Source: Agromyces flavus
GTDB taxonomy: Bacteria > Actinomycetota > Actinomycetes > Actinomycetales > Microbacteriaceae
DNA: 64,000 nt
Assembly: GCF_900104685.1 (NCBI RefSeq)
Contig: NZ_LT629755.1
Coordinates: 1,736,001-1,800,000, forward strand
Direction: 5' to 3'
Shown here: positions 49,148 through 58,572 of the stretch, in pieces
Layout of the letters: the number at the start of each line of letters is the position of its first letter
How positions within the stretch are numbered: position 1 is the first letter of the stretch
The notes under the pieces: generated by a model
What the model was told of the DNA's origin: nothing
What the model saw: only the letters and a program-made list of their open reading frames with translations
Databases searched by the model: none
Made by a program: the position numbers and the translations under genes

Positions 49148-50575
49148 TCACCAGGTCGGTGGGCGCCGCCGGCCGCGCCGCGCCGCGCGCTCGAGCTGCG
49201 CGGCGATCGCGAACAGCGTCGACTCGCCCCCGGGACGGCCGATGAGCTGCACGGCCATCGGCAGGCCGGACTCGGTGTCGTGCACCGGCAGGACGAGTGC
49301 GGGCAGTCCTGCGACGTTGACGAACGACGTGTACGGCGTGAAGCGCACCTGCTGGGCGAAGTTCTCCTCGCCGTCCTCGGCGTCGTACCAGCCGACCGGA
49401 CGCGGTGTGAGGGCGAGCGCAGGCGTGAGCACCGCGTCGTACGGCGCGAAGCGGGCGATCGTGCGTCGCTCGAATTGCACGAGCCAGGCGAGCGCCGCGG
49501 CGAGGTCGCCCGCCGACCGCTCGCGCCCGCGCGCCATGAGCCAGCGCGTGAGCGGCTCGAGGAGGTGACGTCGCTCGGCGGGCACGTCGATCGTCGCCGC
49601 GCCCGCCTGCCAGATCGTGCGGAAGGCGTCGGGATAGTCGGGTTCGGGCGCCGGCGGGACCTCGTCGACGCCGTGTCCGAGGCGATCGAGCAGGACGATG
49701 CCGGCGTCGAGGGCGTCGCGCGCTTCGGGGTCGAGCCGGATGTCGGTGAACGTGTCCCAGGGCGTGTCGCGCAGCACGCCCACCTGGAACCGCCCTTCAC
49801 CGCGGATCGCCGCCCCGAGGAAGGGGCCGTCGTTGCCGGGTGCCCGCACCGCGAACGGATGGCTCGGCGGGTACCCGTGCGGCGCGATCATGCCGTCGAG
49901 CAGGAGCGCCGCGTCGGCGACGGTGCGCGCGATGGGCCCGACGACGCCGAGGCCGGCGAGGCGGTCCAGTCCCGACCCCGAGGGCACGCGCCCGCGGGAC
50001 GGCTTGACGCCGACGAGCCCGCAGGAGGCCGCGGGAATGCGGATCGATCCGCCGCCGTCGTTGCCGGGTGCGAACGGCAGCAGGCCGGCCGCGACGGCCG
50101 CCGCCGCCCCGCCGCTCGAGCCGCCGGCTCCGAGCTCGAGGTTCCACGGGTTGCGCGCCGGTCGCCCCGCGAGCGGCTCGGTGTACGACGGCAGGCCGTA
50201 TTCGGGTGTCGCCGTCTTGCCGAGGCTGACGGCGCCCGCGGCGTCGAGCGCCGCCACCAGGTCGTCGGAGGCGTCGGGCACCTCGCCGGCGTGCGCGCGC
50301 GAGCCGAACGCGGTCGGCACGCCGGCCCGGGGATGCAGGTCCTTGTCGGCGAGCGGCATGCCCCAGAGCGGCGCCGCCGTCGGCACGTCGCGTTCGACCG
50401 CACGGGCGCGCTCGAGCGCCGCGTCGGCGGTCACGTGCGCGAACGCGCCGACGACGGCGTCGAGCCGCCCGACGCGTTCGAGGTAGTGCGCCGTCGCCTC
50501 GACGGGCGAGACCTCGCGTCGCTGCAGCAGCTGGTGGAGTTCGAGGGCGGAGTACTCGTGCAGGGCGTCGACCAC
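49148..50575 (-). CDS. Amidase signature-family amidase
   Basis: 475 residues with the full catalytic triad region: K78 in LADKD, the cis-Ser in GAGGSSGGAAAAVAAG (151-164) and the nucleophile S177 in DGGGSIRIPAAS. It hydrolyses a carboxamide of unknown identity. The GatA-specific context (gatB, gatC) is absent. Stand-alone gene with a GTG start. Confidence 0.9.
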   Translation of the reverse strand: MVDALHEYSALELHQLLQRREVSPVEATAHYLERVGRLDAVVGAFAHVTADAALERARAVERDVPTAAPLWGMPLADKDLHPRAGVPTAFGSRAHAGEVPDASDDLVAALDAAGAVSLGKTATPEYGLPSYTEPLAGRPARNPWNLELGAGGSSGGAAAAVAAGLLPFAPGNDGGGSIRIPAASCGLVGVKPSRGRVPSGSGLDRLAGLGVVGPIARTVADAALLLDGMIAPHGYPPSHPFAVRAPGNDGPFLGAAIRGEGRFQVGVLRDTPWDTFTDIRLDPEARDALDAGIVLLDRLGHGVDEVPPAPEPDYPDAFRTIWQAGAATIDVPAERRHLLEPLTRWLMARGRERSAGDLAAALAWLVQFERRTIARFAPYDAVLTPALALTPRPVGWYDAEDGEENFAQQVRFTPYTSFVNVAGLPALVLPVHDTESGLPMAVQLIGRPGGESTLFAIAAQLERAARRGRRRPPTW

Positions 50576-50603
50576 GCGTCGAGCCTATGCCCCGGCCACG
50601 TCG

Positions 50604-51182
50604 CTACTTCAGCGTCTTCTGCAGCAGGATCGTGCCGAGCCAGCGGTCGAACTTGAACCCGACGCGGCCCATGCGGCCGATCTCCTTGAACCCGAAATTC
50701 TCGTGCAGGGCGATCGAGGCGTCAGCGCCCTGGTCGGCGATGACCGCCAGCATCTCCTTGAGCCCCGCGGCCTTCGACGCGTCGATGAGCGCTCCGAGCA
50801 GGGCGCGGCCGAGCCCCTTGCCGGATGCAGCGGGGCCCAGGTAGATCGAGTCCTCCACGGTGTACCGGTAGGCGCGCTTCGGCTTCCACGGCGCCACCAG
50901 CGCGTACCCCAGCAGCTGTCCGGAGGGCGACTCGGCCACGAGGAACGGAAGCCCGAGCTGCTGCAGCTGCGCGAACTTGTGCTTCCACTCACGCAGCGTC
51001 ATCGCGTCCTCGTCGAAGGTCACCGTGGAGTTGGCCACGTAGTAGTTGTAGATCTCGCGCACGGCCGGGAGGTCGGCGGGACGCGCCGCCCTGATCTCGT
51101 ACGAGAAGGGCGACTCGCCCGGCTGCGGCGCGCGAAGGTGCCGCGGCAGCACGCGCCGCTGCTGGTATTCCTCCTCGAGCAT
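50604..51182 (-). CDS. GNAT acetyltransferase, phosphinothricin-acetyltransferase-like
   Basis: 192 residues. An N-terminal extension of ~27 residues, then IRAARPADLPAVREIYNYYV and VEDSIYLGPAASGKGLGRAL, with HENFGFKEIGRMGRVGFKFD at the end. This resembles the PAT/YncA group, which acetylates amino groups of small molecules; the actual substrate is unknown. Confidence 0.85.
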   Translation of the reverse strand: MLEEEYQQRRVLPRHLRAPQPGESPFSYEIRAARPADLPAVREIYNYYVANSTVTFDEDAMTLREWKHKFAQLQQLGLPFLVAESPSGQLLGYALVAPWKPKRAYRYTVEDSIYLGPAASGKGLGRALLGALIDASKAAGLKEMLAVIADQGADASIALHENFGFKEIGRMGRVGFKFDRWLGTILLQKTLK

Positions 51183-51231
51183 TCCGCCATGCTACGCGCG
51201 TGACATTGCGGGCGGATGTCGCGGCCGCGCC

Positions 51232-51924
51232 TCAGTCGGGGATCGACCAGTCGACGGGCTCGCCGCCCTGCGCCGCGAGCAGCTCGTTCGCGCGGCTGAA
51301 CGGCTTCGACCCGAAGAACCCGCGCGACGCCGAGAGCGGACTCGGATGCACCGACTCGACGCGCGGCACGTCCGCCAGGAGGGGTCGCAGCGACTGGGCG
51401 TCGCGTCCCCAGAGGATCGCCACGAGCGGCCCGCCGCGGGCCACGAGCGTGCGGATGGCGTGGTCGGTGACGCGCTCCCACCCGGCCCCGCGGTGCGAGC
51501 CCGGATCGCCCGGCCGCACGGTGAGCACGCGGTTGAGCAGCATGACGCCGCTGCGGTTCCAGGCGCCGAGGTCGCCGTGCGCCGGCGCACGCACGCCGAC
51601 GTCGTCGGCGAGCTCGCGGTAGATGTTCGCGAGGCTCCGGGGCAGCGGGCGGACATGGCGCTCGACCGCGAAGGACAGGCCGATGGGATGGCCCGGCGTC
51701 GGATACGGATCCTGCCCGACGATCAGCACCCGCACGTCGTCGACCGGCTGCTGGAACGCGCGCAGCACGCGGTCGCCCGCGGGCAGGTAGGGCCGTCCGT
51801 CGGCGACCTCGGTGCGGAGGAACTCGCCCATGCGCGCGATGTCCGGGCCGACGGGCGCGAGCGCGGCGGCCCACGACGGATCGATGAGACCCGACTCGGC
51901 GAGTTCGGGCAGCGTGCGCGCCAT
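51232..51924 (-). CDS. ung: Uracil-DNA glycosylase, family 1
   Basis: 230 residues. Catalytic D72 in [19 protein letters not shown], a mid-chain [10 protein letters not shown] and the [17 protein letters not shown] loop with H193. It removes uracil from DNA. The ATG shares one base with the stop of the S51 peptidase-like gene upstream. Confidence 0.96.
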   Translation of the reverse strand: MARTLPELAESGLIDPSWAAALAPVGPDIARMGEFLRTEVADGRPYLPAGDRVLRAFQQPVDDVRVLIVGQDPYPTPGHPIGLSFAVERHVRPLPRSLANIYRELADDVGVRAPAHGDLGAWNRSGVMLLNRVLTVRPGDPGSHRGAGWERVTDHAIRTLVARGGPLVAILWGRDAQSLRPLLADVPRVESVHPSPLSASRGFFGSKPFSRANELLAAQGGEPVDWSIPD

Positions 51925-52646
51925 CAGCCCGCGAGGCTCCGGACCGACACGCCGTCCGCGGCCGCGGTCACGCTCCAGACGGTCCCGCCCCCGGCGACGC
52001 GGAGACCGGCGGTACCGATCGAGAACAGCGTGTCCTCGTCGATCGCGATGCCGCCGTCGACGAGGCCGGCCTCCGTCGCCGCGATGAGCCGCGTGAGCGT
52101 GCCCCACTGCGCGGCATGGCAGTCCACCGTGAGGTCGATGAGCCCGATCCCCGCCTCGGCCGTGACGTCGTCGAGGTCCTCCGCGGCCTCCTCCGCCACG
52201 ACCGGGACGCCGCCGATGCGCCATCCGCCGAGCAGCGCGGTGTCGGAGGCGATGGCGGCGCCGGCCGAGTAGCCGAGGTAGGGCAGGCCGGATGCCACGA
52301 GTCGGCGCAACTCGCCCGCGATCGGCTCCACGGCGCGGCGGTACGCGGGCGTGAGGCCGCCGCCGATGAGCACGCCGTGCGCTCCGGCGAGTGCGGACGG
52401 CTCGAACGAGCCGTGCTCGTCCACGGCCGTGACGGCGACATCCGCCTCGGCGACGGACTCGAGCGTGGCACGCCAGCGCGGCACCTGCTCGGCGGCCTCG
52501 GCGCCCCCGCCGACGAGCAGGACCGCCACCCTCGGGCGGTCGACGCCGTCGCGTGCCGCCGCCTCGGCGGCCTCGGCGAGGAACGGGCCGTAGACGGATG
52601 CGGCGTGCTCGGGTCGCCATCCGCCGCCCACGAGGTGCACGCTCAT
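51924..52646 (-). CDS. Peptidase S51 (dipeptidase E-like) family protein
   Basis: 240 residues. The nucleophile elbow GYSAGAAI (S127) and preceding [10 protein letters not shown] are typical of peptidase E/cyanophycinase-type class I glutamine-amidotransferase folds. It may cleave Asp-containing dipeptides. Overlaps the phosphoribosyltransferase gene by 4 bases and ung by 1. Confidence 0.82.
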   Translation of the reverse strand: MSVHLVGGGWRPEHAASVYGPFLAEAAEAAARDGVDRPRVAVLLVGGGAEAAEQVPRWRATLESVAEADVAVTAVDEHGSFEPSALAGAHGVLIGGGLTPAYRRAVEPIAGELRRLVASGLPYLGYSAGAAIASDTALLGGWRIGGVPVVAEEAAEDLDDVTAEAGIGLIDLTVDCHAAQWGTLTRLIAATEAGLVDGGIAIDEDTLFSIGTAGLRVAGGGTVWSVTAAADGVSVRSLAG

Positions 52647-53167
52647 CGCGCGGACGTCCCCGCCTCGACGGGCGGCAGCGACGACCACGGGAACACGATC
52701 CAGTCGTCGGTCTCGCGGTAGGCGAAGTCGGGCACCAGCACGGTGCGCGGCTTGACGTAGAGCGTCGCCGTGCGGACCTCGGCCCCGGCCTCGGCGAGGA
52801 GATCGACGACCTTGGCGAGCGTGCGGCCGGAATCGGAGACGTCGTCGATGAGCAGCACGGACTTGCCCGCCACGGCGGGCACGTCGAGCATCGGCGGATG
52901 GAGGATGGGCTCGGGCAGCCGCTCGTCGACGCCCGTGTAGAACTCGACGTTGATCGAACCGCACTGCTTCGTGCCCAGGGCGTACGAGATCGCGCCGGCC
53001 AGCAGCAGCCCCCCGCGCGCGATCGCGATCACGACGTCGGGGCGGAAGCCGGAGTCCAGGACCTCGGCGGCGAGACCGCGTGCTGCCGACGAGAAGTCGT
53101 CCCAGGTCAGGATCTCGCGGCGGATCCCGTCCGCACCGCTCGCGGCGTCGTTCGCATCGAAGCTCAT
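52643..53167 (-). CDS. Phosphoribosyltransferase (purine type)
   Basis: 174 residues. The PRPP loop [14 protein letters not shown] (104-117) and [20 protein letters not shown] are clear; the C-terminal FPWSSL is typical of xanthine/hypoxanthine-type enzymes. It would salvage a purine base. Its start is now 16 bases from the inner edge of an IS481 element, which separates it from the channel gene that was once its close neighbour. Confidence 0.87.
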   Translation of the reverse strand: MSFDANDAASGADGIRREILTWDDFSSAARGLAAEVLDSGFRPDVVIAIARGGLLLAGAISYALGTKQCGSINVEFYTGVDERLPEPILHPPMLDVPAVAGKSVLLIDDVSDSGRTLAKVVDLLAEAGAEVRTATLYVKPRTVLVPDFAYRETDDWIVFPWSSLPPVEAGTSAR

Positions 53168-53176
53168 TCCGCCAAG

Positions 53177-53208
53177 GCTAGTTGTACTTCCCCGGCAGGT
53201 TGTGAACG
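53177..53208. repeat. Left end of the IS: target duplication plus 26-bp inverted repeat
   Basis: GCTAGT (53177-53182) is the target duplication and TGTACTTCC...GTGAACG (53183-53208) the terminal repeat, identical over 26 bp to the other end. The TAG of the transposase gene is formed by the CTAG in the duplication. Confidence 0.92.
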
Positions 53209-54152
53209 CGGTCTGATGGGGTCTGGCCGCCGATGCCGGTGTGGGGTCGGTGGTGATTGTAGTGATGGAGCCAGGTGTCGTATGTTGCGGCCCTGGCTTC
53301 ATCGCTGTCATAGACGGCGGCGTATGCCCATTCGGTGGCGAGCGTGCGGTTGAATCTCTCCACCTTCCCGTTGGTCTGCGGCCGATAGGCGCGGGTGCGA
53401 CGATGCTTCACCCGGTCGCCGAGCGCGACCGCGAAGACGCCTGACCGGTAGCAGGAACCGTTGTCGGTCATCACCGCGGTAACCGTGATACCCGCCTCGG
53501 CGAAGAAGGCGTTCGCACGACGCCAGAAGCCAGCGGCAGTCTCCTTGCGTTCGTCGCCGAGGATCTCGGAGTACGCCAACCGGGAGTGGTCGTCCACGGC
53601 ATGGTGCAGGAACGCATACCCACGACCACCGCGACCGTGACCGTTATTGTTCTTCTTTCCAATCTGCTTGCCGAGCATGCGCCATCCGCCGCCGTCGGGG
53701 ATGCGGCCCAGTTTCTTGATGTCGACGTGGACCAGCTCGCCGGGAGCTGCGGCCTCGTAGCGGATCGGCTTCGGCTTGCGCACCGGCAGGCCCGTCGCCC
53801 GGTCGACGTGAGCCAGCGTCGGCATCCTGTACCGCGTCAGCACTCGGCCCACCGTCGACCGAGGGATGCGCAAGTGGTAGCCGATACGGTGTGGACCCCA
53901 CTGGCGTGTGAACCGCAAAGCGATGATCCGCCGTTCCATTCGCTGCGGCAACCGCGTCGGCGACGACAGGGGGCGTGAACTGCGATCGACCAGCGTCAGT
54001 CCTGCTCGGTAGCGGCGAGCCCACCGGAACGCAGTTGCCGGCGAGCACTGGACTCGCTCGGCAGCGCGTCGGACGGACCAACCCTCCTCCACGATCAAGA
54101 CGGCAAGACGTCGACGCCCTTCCGGTGTCAAAGGCGCGTTAGCGTGAGTCAC
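53178..54152 (-). CDS. IS481-family transposase
   Basis: 324 residues. Two N-terminal helix-turn-helix regions (LTPEGRRRLAVLIVEEGWSV, then WGPHRIGYHLRIPRSTV) and a DDE core: D144 in LVHVDIKKLG, D230 in MTDNGSCYRSG, E265 in GKVERFNRTL. Intact and complete. GTG start with GGAGG 5 bases upstream, inside a hairpin. The last residues (NLPGKYN) are encoded by the terminal repeat and the stop lies outside the element. Confidence 0.95.
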   Translation of the reverse strand: MTHANAPLTPEGRRRLAVLIVEEGWSVRRAAERVQCSPATAFRWARRYRAGLTLVDRSSRPLSSPTRLPQRMERRIIALRFTRQWGPHRIGYHLRIPRSTVGRVLTRYRMPTLAHVDRATGLPVRKPKPIRYEAAAPGELVHVDIKKLGRIPDGGGWRMLGKQIGKKNNNGHGRGGRGYAFLHHAVDDHSRLAYSEILGDERKETAAGFWRRANAFFAEAGITVTAVMTDNGSCYRSGVFAVALGDRVKHRRTRAYRPQTNGKVERFNRTLATEWAYAAVYDSDEARAATYDTWLHHYNHHRPHTGIGGQTPSDRVHNLPGKYN

Positions 54153-54248
54153 GAAGACCTCCGTGGTCAGGATGGTGAGTGTGGTAACCCACATCCTGCA
54201 CGGAGGTCTTCGCTACCTCAGCCGTTCACAACCTGCCGGGGAAGTACA
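53183..54248 (-). mobile_element. IS481-family insertion sequence, 1066 bp
   Basis: One transposase gene flanked by 26-bp perfect terminal inverted repeats starting TGT, bordered by a 6-bp duplication GCTAGT. IS481 elements prefer NCTAGN targets and duplicate 6 bp, which fits exactly. Perfect repeats, an intact gene and an intact duplication indicate recent insertion. Confidence 0.95.
54152..54212 (-). promoter_or_regulatory. Hairpin hiding the transposase ribosome site
   Basis: Perfect 14-bp arms (54152-54165 and 54199-54212), extended by a 7-bp stem (54168-54174 with 54192-54198) after a 2-base bulge. The 3' arm contains the GGAGG ribosome site and abuts the GTG start. Transcripts entering from outside would fold and block translation. 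Confidence 0.75.
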
Positions 54249-54254
54249 GCTAGT
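54223..54254. repeat. Right end of the IS: 26-bp inverted repeat plus target duplication
   Basis: The repeat (54223-54248) is identical to the left end; GCTAGT (54249-54254) is the second duplication copy and supplies the TAG stop of the potassium-channel gene. Confidence 0.92.
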
Positions 54255-55068
54255 CGCCGGGCGGCCGGACGGTGCCGGACCCGTGTCCACCGGATCGGGG
54301 GGCGTCCTCGACGGCGGGCAGGTCCTCGCGCAGACCGGCGGCCGGCGCACCGGTCGCATCGTCCATGAGGCCCGTGCGCTCGGCGAGCGGCGTGTCGGCG
54401 CCGGTCCCGCGCCGCAGCTTGGCCAGGCGCTCGTTGAGGACCGACACCAGCGCCGCCGACGCCGTGCCGAGGATCGCGACGCCGCCGGCCATGAGGAGGA
54501 CCGCGTAGAGCCGACCGAGCGTCGTCACCGGATACGTGTCGCCGTATCCGACCGTCGCGAGCGTCACGCAGGCCCACCAGAGCGCGTCCCCGAACGTCAC
54601 GATGTTCGCCCCCGGCGCGTCGCGCTCGACGTGATAGGTCACGAGCGCGATGAAGAACACGAACACGAAGGCGTAGGTCAGCGCCTCCGACACGAAGCGG
54701 GCACGGACCGCGCTCGTGGTCCGGCGTTCGAGCGCCGGCAGGTGCCGGACGAGCGACACCACGCGCAGCGCACGGAACAGCGGCAGGACCGCCGAGAGCA
54801 CCTCGACGGGGTGACGCCACACCCAGTTCCACCGGCGCCCGCTCGGGGTGAGGAGGATCTGCACGACCACGTCGAGGACGAACGCGAGCCATCCGGCGAT
54901 CAGCAGGATGACCAGGATCCCGAGGACGGCGTCGGGCGGGTGCTGCCACAGCACGAACACGACGTACCCGACGACGAAGGCGACTCCGGCCACGGCGAGC
55001 GGCTTCTGCGTGGCCTCGGTCCACCGCATCCGGCGCGACTCGTCGGAGGCCGCCCCGCGTGCGCTCAC
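54250..55068 (-). CDS. Voltage-gated-like potassium channel
   Basis: 272 residues. About five to six membrane segments, an S4-like FRALRVVSLVRHLP (98-111) and the selectivity filter TLATVGYGD (T172-D177), followed by the inner helix LYAVLLMAGGVAILGTASAA. The C-terminal ~60 residues are soluble and acidic. It conducts K+. GTG start inside the SDR stop (GTGA). Its stop codon lies in the IS target duplication; the reading frame is unharmed. Confidence 0.92.
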   Translation of the reverse strand: MSARGAASDESRRMRWTEATQKPLAVAGVAFVVGYVVFVLWQHPPDAVLGILVILLIAGWLAFVLDVVVQILLTPSGRRWNWVWRHPVEVLSAVLPLFRALRVVSLVRHLPALERRTTSAVRARFVSEALTYAFVFVFFIALVTYHVERDAPGANIVTFGDALWWACVTLATVGYGDTYPVTTLGRLYAVLLMAGGVAILGTASAALVSVLNERLAKLRRGTGADTPLAERTGLMDDATGAPAAGLREDLPAVEDAPRSGGHGSGTVRPPGD

Positions 55069-55853
55069 GACGCCTCGCTCCCCCGCACGCGCAAGGCGCC
55101 CTTCGCGAGCCGGTGGGCCGCGGCCTGCGCCACGGGCCTGACCACGATGAGGTCCAGGTCGACGTGGCGCGGTCGGGAGATCGCGTCGACGATGACGGCG
55201 CCGACATCCTCCGCGACGAGCGGCTCGGGGACATCGTCGTACACGGCATCGGCGCGCGCGCGATCGCCGCCGAACCGGACGAGGGCGAACTCGTCCGTCC
55301 GCACCATCCCGGGCGCGACCTCGACGACCCGGATCGGCTCGCCGTTGAGCTCCAGCCGGAGCACCTTGGTCAGGGCGTGCGCCGCGAACTTCGCGGCGTT
55401 GTACCCGCCGCCGCCCACGTACGCCTCGTGCCCGGCGACCGACGTCACGTTCACGACGTCCGCGACCCCTCGCTCCTCCGCTCCGCGTCGCAGCAGCGGG
55501 AGCAGCGCGCTCGTGACGCGCTTCACGCCGAGCACGTTGACCTCGAACATCCACGCCCAGTCGTCGAGTTCGGACTCCTCGACGGACGCCAGGCCCTTGG
55601 CGCCGCCGGCGTTGTTGACGAGCGCATGGATGGCACCGGTGCCGGCCAGGTGGTCCCGCAGGGCCGCGACATCGGCGTCGCTCGTGACGTCGGCGACGAA
55701 CGTCGATGCGCCGGTCTCGTCGGCGAGCGCGGCGAGCCGGTCCGCGCGCCGCGCGACCGCGACCACGTCCCATCCGGCCGCCCGAAGGCCCCGCACCGTG
55801 GCGGCACCGATCCCCGAACTCGCTCCCGTGACCACCGCGCGCTTGCCGTCCAT
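55065..55853 (-). CDS. Short-chain dehydrogenase/reductase
   Basis: 262 residues. Cofactor loop VVTGASSGIGAAT, NNAGG, and the catalytic Ser/Tyr/Lys set (NVTSVAG; YNAAKFAAHAL). Closest in style to YdfG-type 3-hydroxy acid dehydrogenases. Substrate unknown. CAGAAT lies 6 bases before the ATG with no ribosome site, suggesting a leaderless message shared with the channel gene. Confidence 0.9.
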   Translation of the reverse strand: MDGKRAVVTGASSGIGAATVRGLRAAGWDVVAVARRADRLAALADETGASTFVADVTSDADVAALRDHLAGTGAIHALVNNAGGAKGLASVEESELDDWAWMFEVNVLGVKRVTSALLPLLRRGAEERGVADVVNVTSVAGHEAYVGGGGYNAAKFAAHALTKVLRLELNGEPIRVVEVAPGMVRTDEFALVRFGGDRARADAVYDDVPEPLVAEDVGAVIVDAISRPRHVDLDLIVVRPVAQAAAHRLAKGALRVRGSEAS

Positions 55854-55922
55854 GCCGTCATTCTGCACCGCGCCGCGCGCCGCGACGTGCCGGAGGTCCC
55901 GGCGGTGCGGGACAATGGGCGG

Positions 55923-57128
55923 ATGCTGCCGACGCCCGCCGACCGCGCACCCCGGCCGCCGCACCGCAAGCGCCGGGTCCCCCTGTGGGACAACGCCCGC
56001 TGGATCGCGATCACGCTCGTCGTGGTGGGCCACGGCATCCTGCCGCTCATCGGCGAGGACGACGCGGCCTACAGCGTCTACCTCTTCATCTACTCGTTCC
56101 ACGTCGCGGTGTTCGTCACCGTGTCGGGGTACTTCGCGAAGTCCGGCCCGCCGAACGCGCGCGCCATGCGGCAGATCCTCACCGACATCGTCTTCCCCTA
56201 CCTGATCTTCGAGACGATCTGGACCGTCGTCCGGTTCCTCCTCGGCGGCGACTTCGCGCTCGACTACACGACCGCGTCCTGGACGCTGTGGTTCCTCATC
56301 GCCCTCGCGATCTGGCGCATCGTGCTGCCATACCTGGTGCTGCTGCGCTTCCCGCTGCTCATCGCGATCGCCATCTCGATCGGCGCGGGTTACACGGCCG
56401 AGATCGACTCCACGCTCGCGCTGTCCCGCACGTTCGGCATGCTGCCGTTCTTCGTGTTCGGCTGGAAGCTGCGGCAGTGGCGCATCACCGACCGCTGGCT
56501 CGACCTCACGACCGCCTCGACCTGGCGCTGGCGTGCGGGCGCCATCGCCGTGTTCGCCGCCCTGCTCGCGGTCATGCCGATCGCGATCGAGACCTGGCGC
56601 GACCTGAAGCTGCGCCGCTTCATGCTCTACGACGAGTCGTACGTCGCGATCGGCTACGACGAGCCGTGGTCGGGCGCCATCCGGCTGTTCCTGCTGCTGC
56701 TGGCCATGCTGCTCTCGGTGGCGTTCCTCATGCTCATGCCCCGGCGCACGACGTGGTTCACGGCGTTCGGCAGCGCGACCATGTACATCTACCTGCTGCA
56801 CTCGTTCGTGCTGTTCCCGCTGCGCGAGACGCCGATCCTCGAGGGCGAGCAGCCGTGGTGGGTGCTCCCGGCCATGATCGTCTTCTGCGTGCTCGTCTCG
56901 GTCGTGCTCTCGCTGAAGCCCGTTCGCCGCGTGTTCCGCCCGCTCGTCGAGCCGCGCGCGAGGTGGCTCTTCCGCCCCGAGCCGATGACCGCCACGGGCA
57001 CGATCGTGCTGCCGCCCGAGGCGCTGCCGCCGCTCCCCGCCGCGCCGCGCGCCGAGGCGGAGGATGCGACGGCACCGGATGCCGCGCCGGGCGGGGAGGC
57101 GCGGAAGGACGGCGAGCCCTCCGGATGA
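55923..57128 (+). CDS. Acyltransferase 3-family membrane protein
   Basis: 401 residues with about ten membrane helices. The N-terminal LWDNARWIAITLVVVGHGIL and FHVAVFVTVSGYFAKSG carry the histidines typical of acyltransferase 3 / fucose 4-O-acetylase proteins. It would O-acetylate a cell-surface sugar or polymer. The last ~60 residues are hydrophilic. GACAAT lies 6 bases before the ATG. Confidence 0.88.
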   Translation: MLPTPADRAPRPPHRKRRVPLWDNARWIAITLVVVGHGILPLIGEDDAAYSVYLFIYSFHVAVFVTVSGYFAKSGPPNARAMRQILTDIVFPYLIFETIWTVVRFLLGGDFALDYTTASWTLWFLIALAIWRIVLPYLVLLRFPLLIAIAISIGAGYTAEIDSTLALSRTFGMLPFFVFGWKLRQWRITDRWLDLTTASTWRWRAGAIAVFAALLAVMPIAIETWRDLKLRRFMLYDESYVAIGYDEPWSGAIRLFLLLLAMLLSVAFLMLMPRRTTWFTAFGSATMYIYLLHSFVLFPLRETPILEGEQPWWVLPAMIVFCVLVSVVLSLKPVRRVFRPLVEPRARWLFRPEPMTATGTIVLPPEALPPLPAAPRAEAEDATAPDAAPGGEARKDGEPSG

Positions 57129-57224
57129 CGCCGTGTTGCGGCATCCGTTGAACCCGGAAGGGGCCGCTCGTACGGTGGTCGACGGATGCGGCGGGGCCGC
57201 ACCCCGACCCCGAAGGAGTCCCAC

Positions 57225-58553
57225 ATGGCTGAGAACGCCGCCGCCGACTGGCGCTTCGAGACGAAGCAGGTGCACTCGGGCGCCGCGCCCGACCCCGTGA
57301 CCAAGGCTCGCGCCACACCCATCTACCAGACCACGTCGTACGTGTTCGACTCCGCGGAGCACGCGCAGAACCTCTTCGCGCTGGCCGAGTTCGGCAACAT
57401 CTACACGCGCATCATGAACCCGACCCAGGCCGTCGTCGAGGAGCGCCTCGCCGCGCTCGAGGGCGGCAGCGGTGCCCTCCTCGTCGCGTCGGGCCAGGCG
57501 GCCGAGACGTTCGCGGTGCTGAACATCGCGCAGGCCGGCGACCACATCGTCTCGTCGAGCTCGATCTACGGCGGCACCTACAACCTCTTCAAGTACACGC
57601 TCGCGAAGCTCGGCATCGAGACCACGTTCGTCGAGAACCAGGACGACGCCGACGAGTGGCGCCGCGCGGTGCGCCCGAACACCAAGCTGTTCTTCGCCGA
57701 GACGATCGGCAACCCCAAGATCAACGTGCTCGACATCGGCCTCGTCGCGGGCATCGCCCACGACAACGGCATCCCGCTCATCGTCGACAACACGATCGCG
57801 ACGCCCTACCTGATCCGCCCGTTCGAGCACGGCGCCGACATCGTGATCCACTCGGCGACCAAGTTCCTCGGCGGCCACGGCACGGTCATCGGCGGCGTCA
57901 TCGTCGACGGCGGCCGGTTCGAGTGGTCGAAGAACGTCGAGAAGTTCCCCGGCCTCACCGAGCCAGACCCGTCCTACCACGGCGCGAGCTACACCGCCGC
58001 GGTGGGTGACGCGCTCGCGTACGTCATCAAGGCGCGCGTGCAGCTGCTGCGCGACCTCGGATCGTCGATCGCCCCGGCCAGCGCCTGGCAGCTGATCCAG
58101 GGCATCGAGACGCTCTCGCTCCGCGTCGAGCGCCACGTGCAGAACGCGCAGGAGATCGCCGAGTGGCTCGACGATCACCCCGACGTGGCGCACGTCAACT
58201 ACTCGGGCCTGCCCTCGAGCCCGTGGTACGCGGCGGCCAACACGTACGCCCCCAAGGGCGTCGGCGCGGTGCTCTCGTTCGAGCTCAAGGGCGGCGTCGA
58301 CGCCGGCCGCGCGCTCGTCGACAACCTGTCGCTGTTCAGCCACCTCGCCAACATCGGCGACGTGCGCTCGCTCGTCATCCACCCCGCCTCGACCACGCAC
58401 TCGCAGCTCACGCCCGAGCAGCAGCTCACGACCGGCGTCACACCGGGCCTCGTGCGGCTGTCCGTCGGCATCGAGAACATCGACGACCTCAAGGCCGACC
58501 TCGAGGCGGGACTCGCCGCCGCGCGTCGCGCCACGGAGGCCGCCCGCGTGTGA
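57225..58553 (+). CDS. metY: O-acetylhomoserine sulfhydrylase
   Basis: 442 residues of the Cys/Met metabolism PLP family. [29 protein letters not shown], and the PLP lysine in [16 protein letters not shown]. It makes homocysteine from O-acetylhomoserine and sulfide. AAGGAG precedes the ATG. Paired with metX, which supplies its substrate. The 96-bp leader has no riboswitch that I can recognise. Confidence 0.96.
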   Translation: MAENAAADWRFETKQVHSGAAPDPVTKARATPIYQTTSYVFDSAEHAQNLFALAEFGNIYTRIMNPTQAVVEERLAALEGGSGALLVASGQAAETFAVLNIAQAGDHIVSSSSIYGGTYNLFKYTLAKLGIETTFVENQDDADEWRRAVRPNTKLFFAETIGNPKINVLDIGLVAGIAHDNGIPLIVDNTIATPYLIRPFEHGADIVIHSATKFLGGHGTVIGGVIVDGGRFEWSKNVEKFPGLTEPDPSYHGASYTAAVGDALAYVIKARVQLLRDLGSSIAPASAWQLIQGIETLSLRVERHVQNAQEIAEWLDDHPDVAHVNYSGLPSSPWYAAANTYAPKGVGAVLSFELKGGVDAGRALVDNLSLFSHLANIGDVRSLVIHPASTTHSQLTPEQQLTTGVTPGLVRLSVGIENIDDLKADLEAGLAAARRATEAARV

Positions 58554-58572
58554 GCACCACCTGATCGACGAC

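Noticed and set aside
57129..57224. Possible SAM riboswitch in the metY leader
   Set aside because: An 8-bp GCATCCGT/ACGGATGC stem can be drawn, but the conserved elements of the known SAM riboswitch classes are not visible and the region is short.
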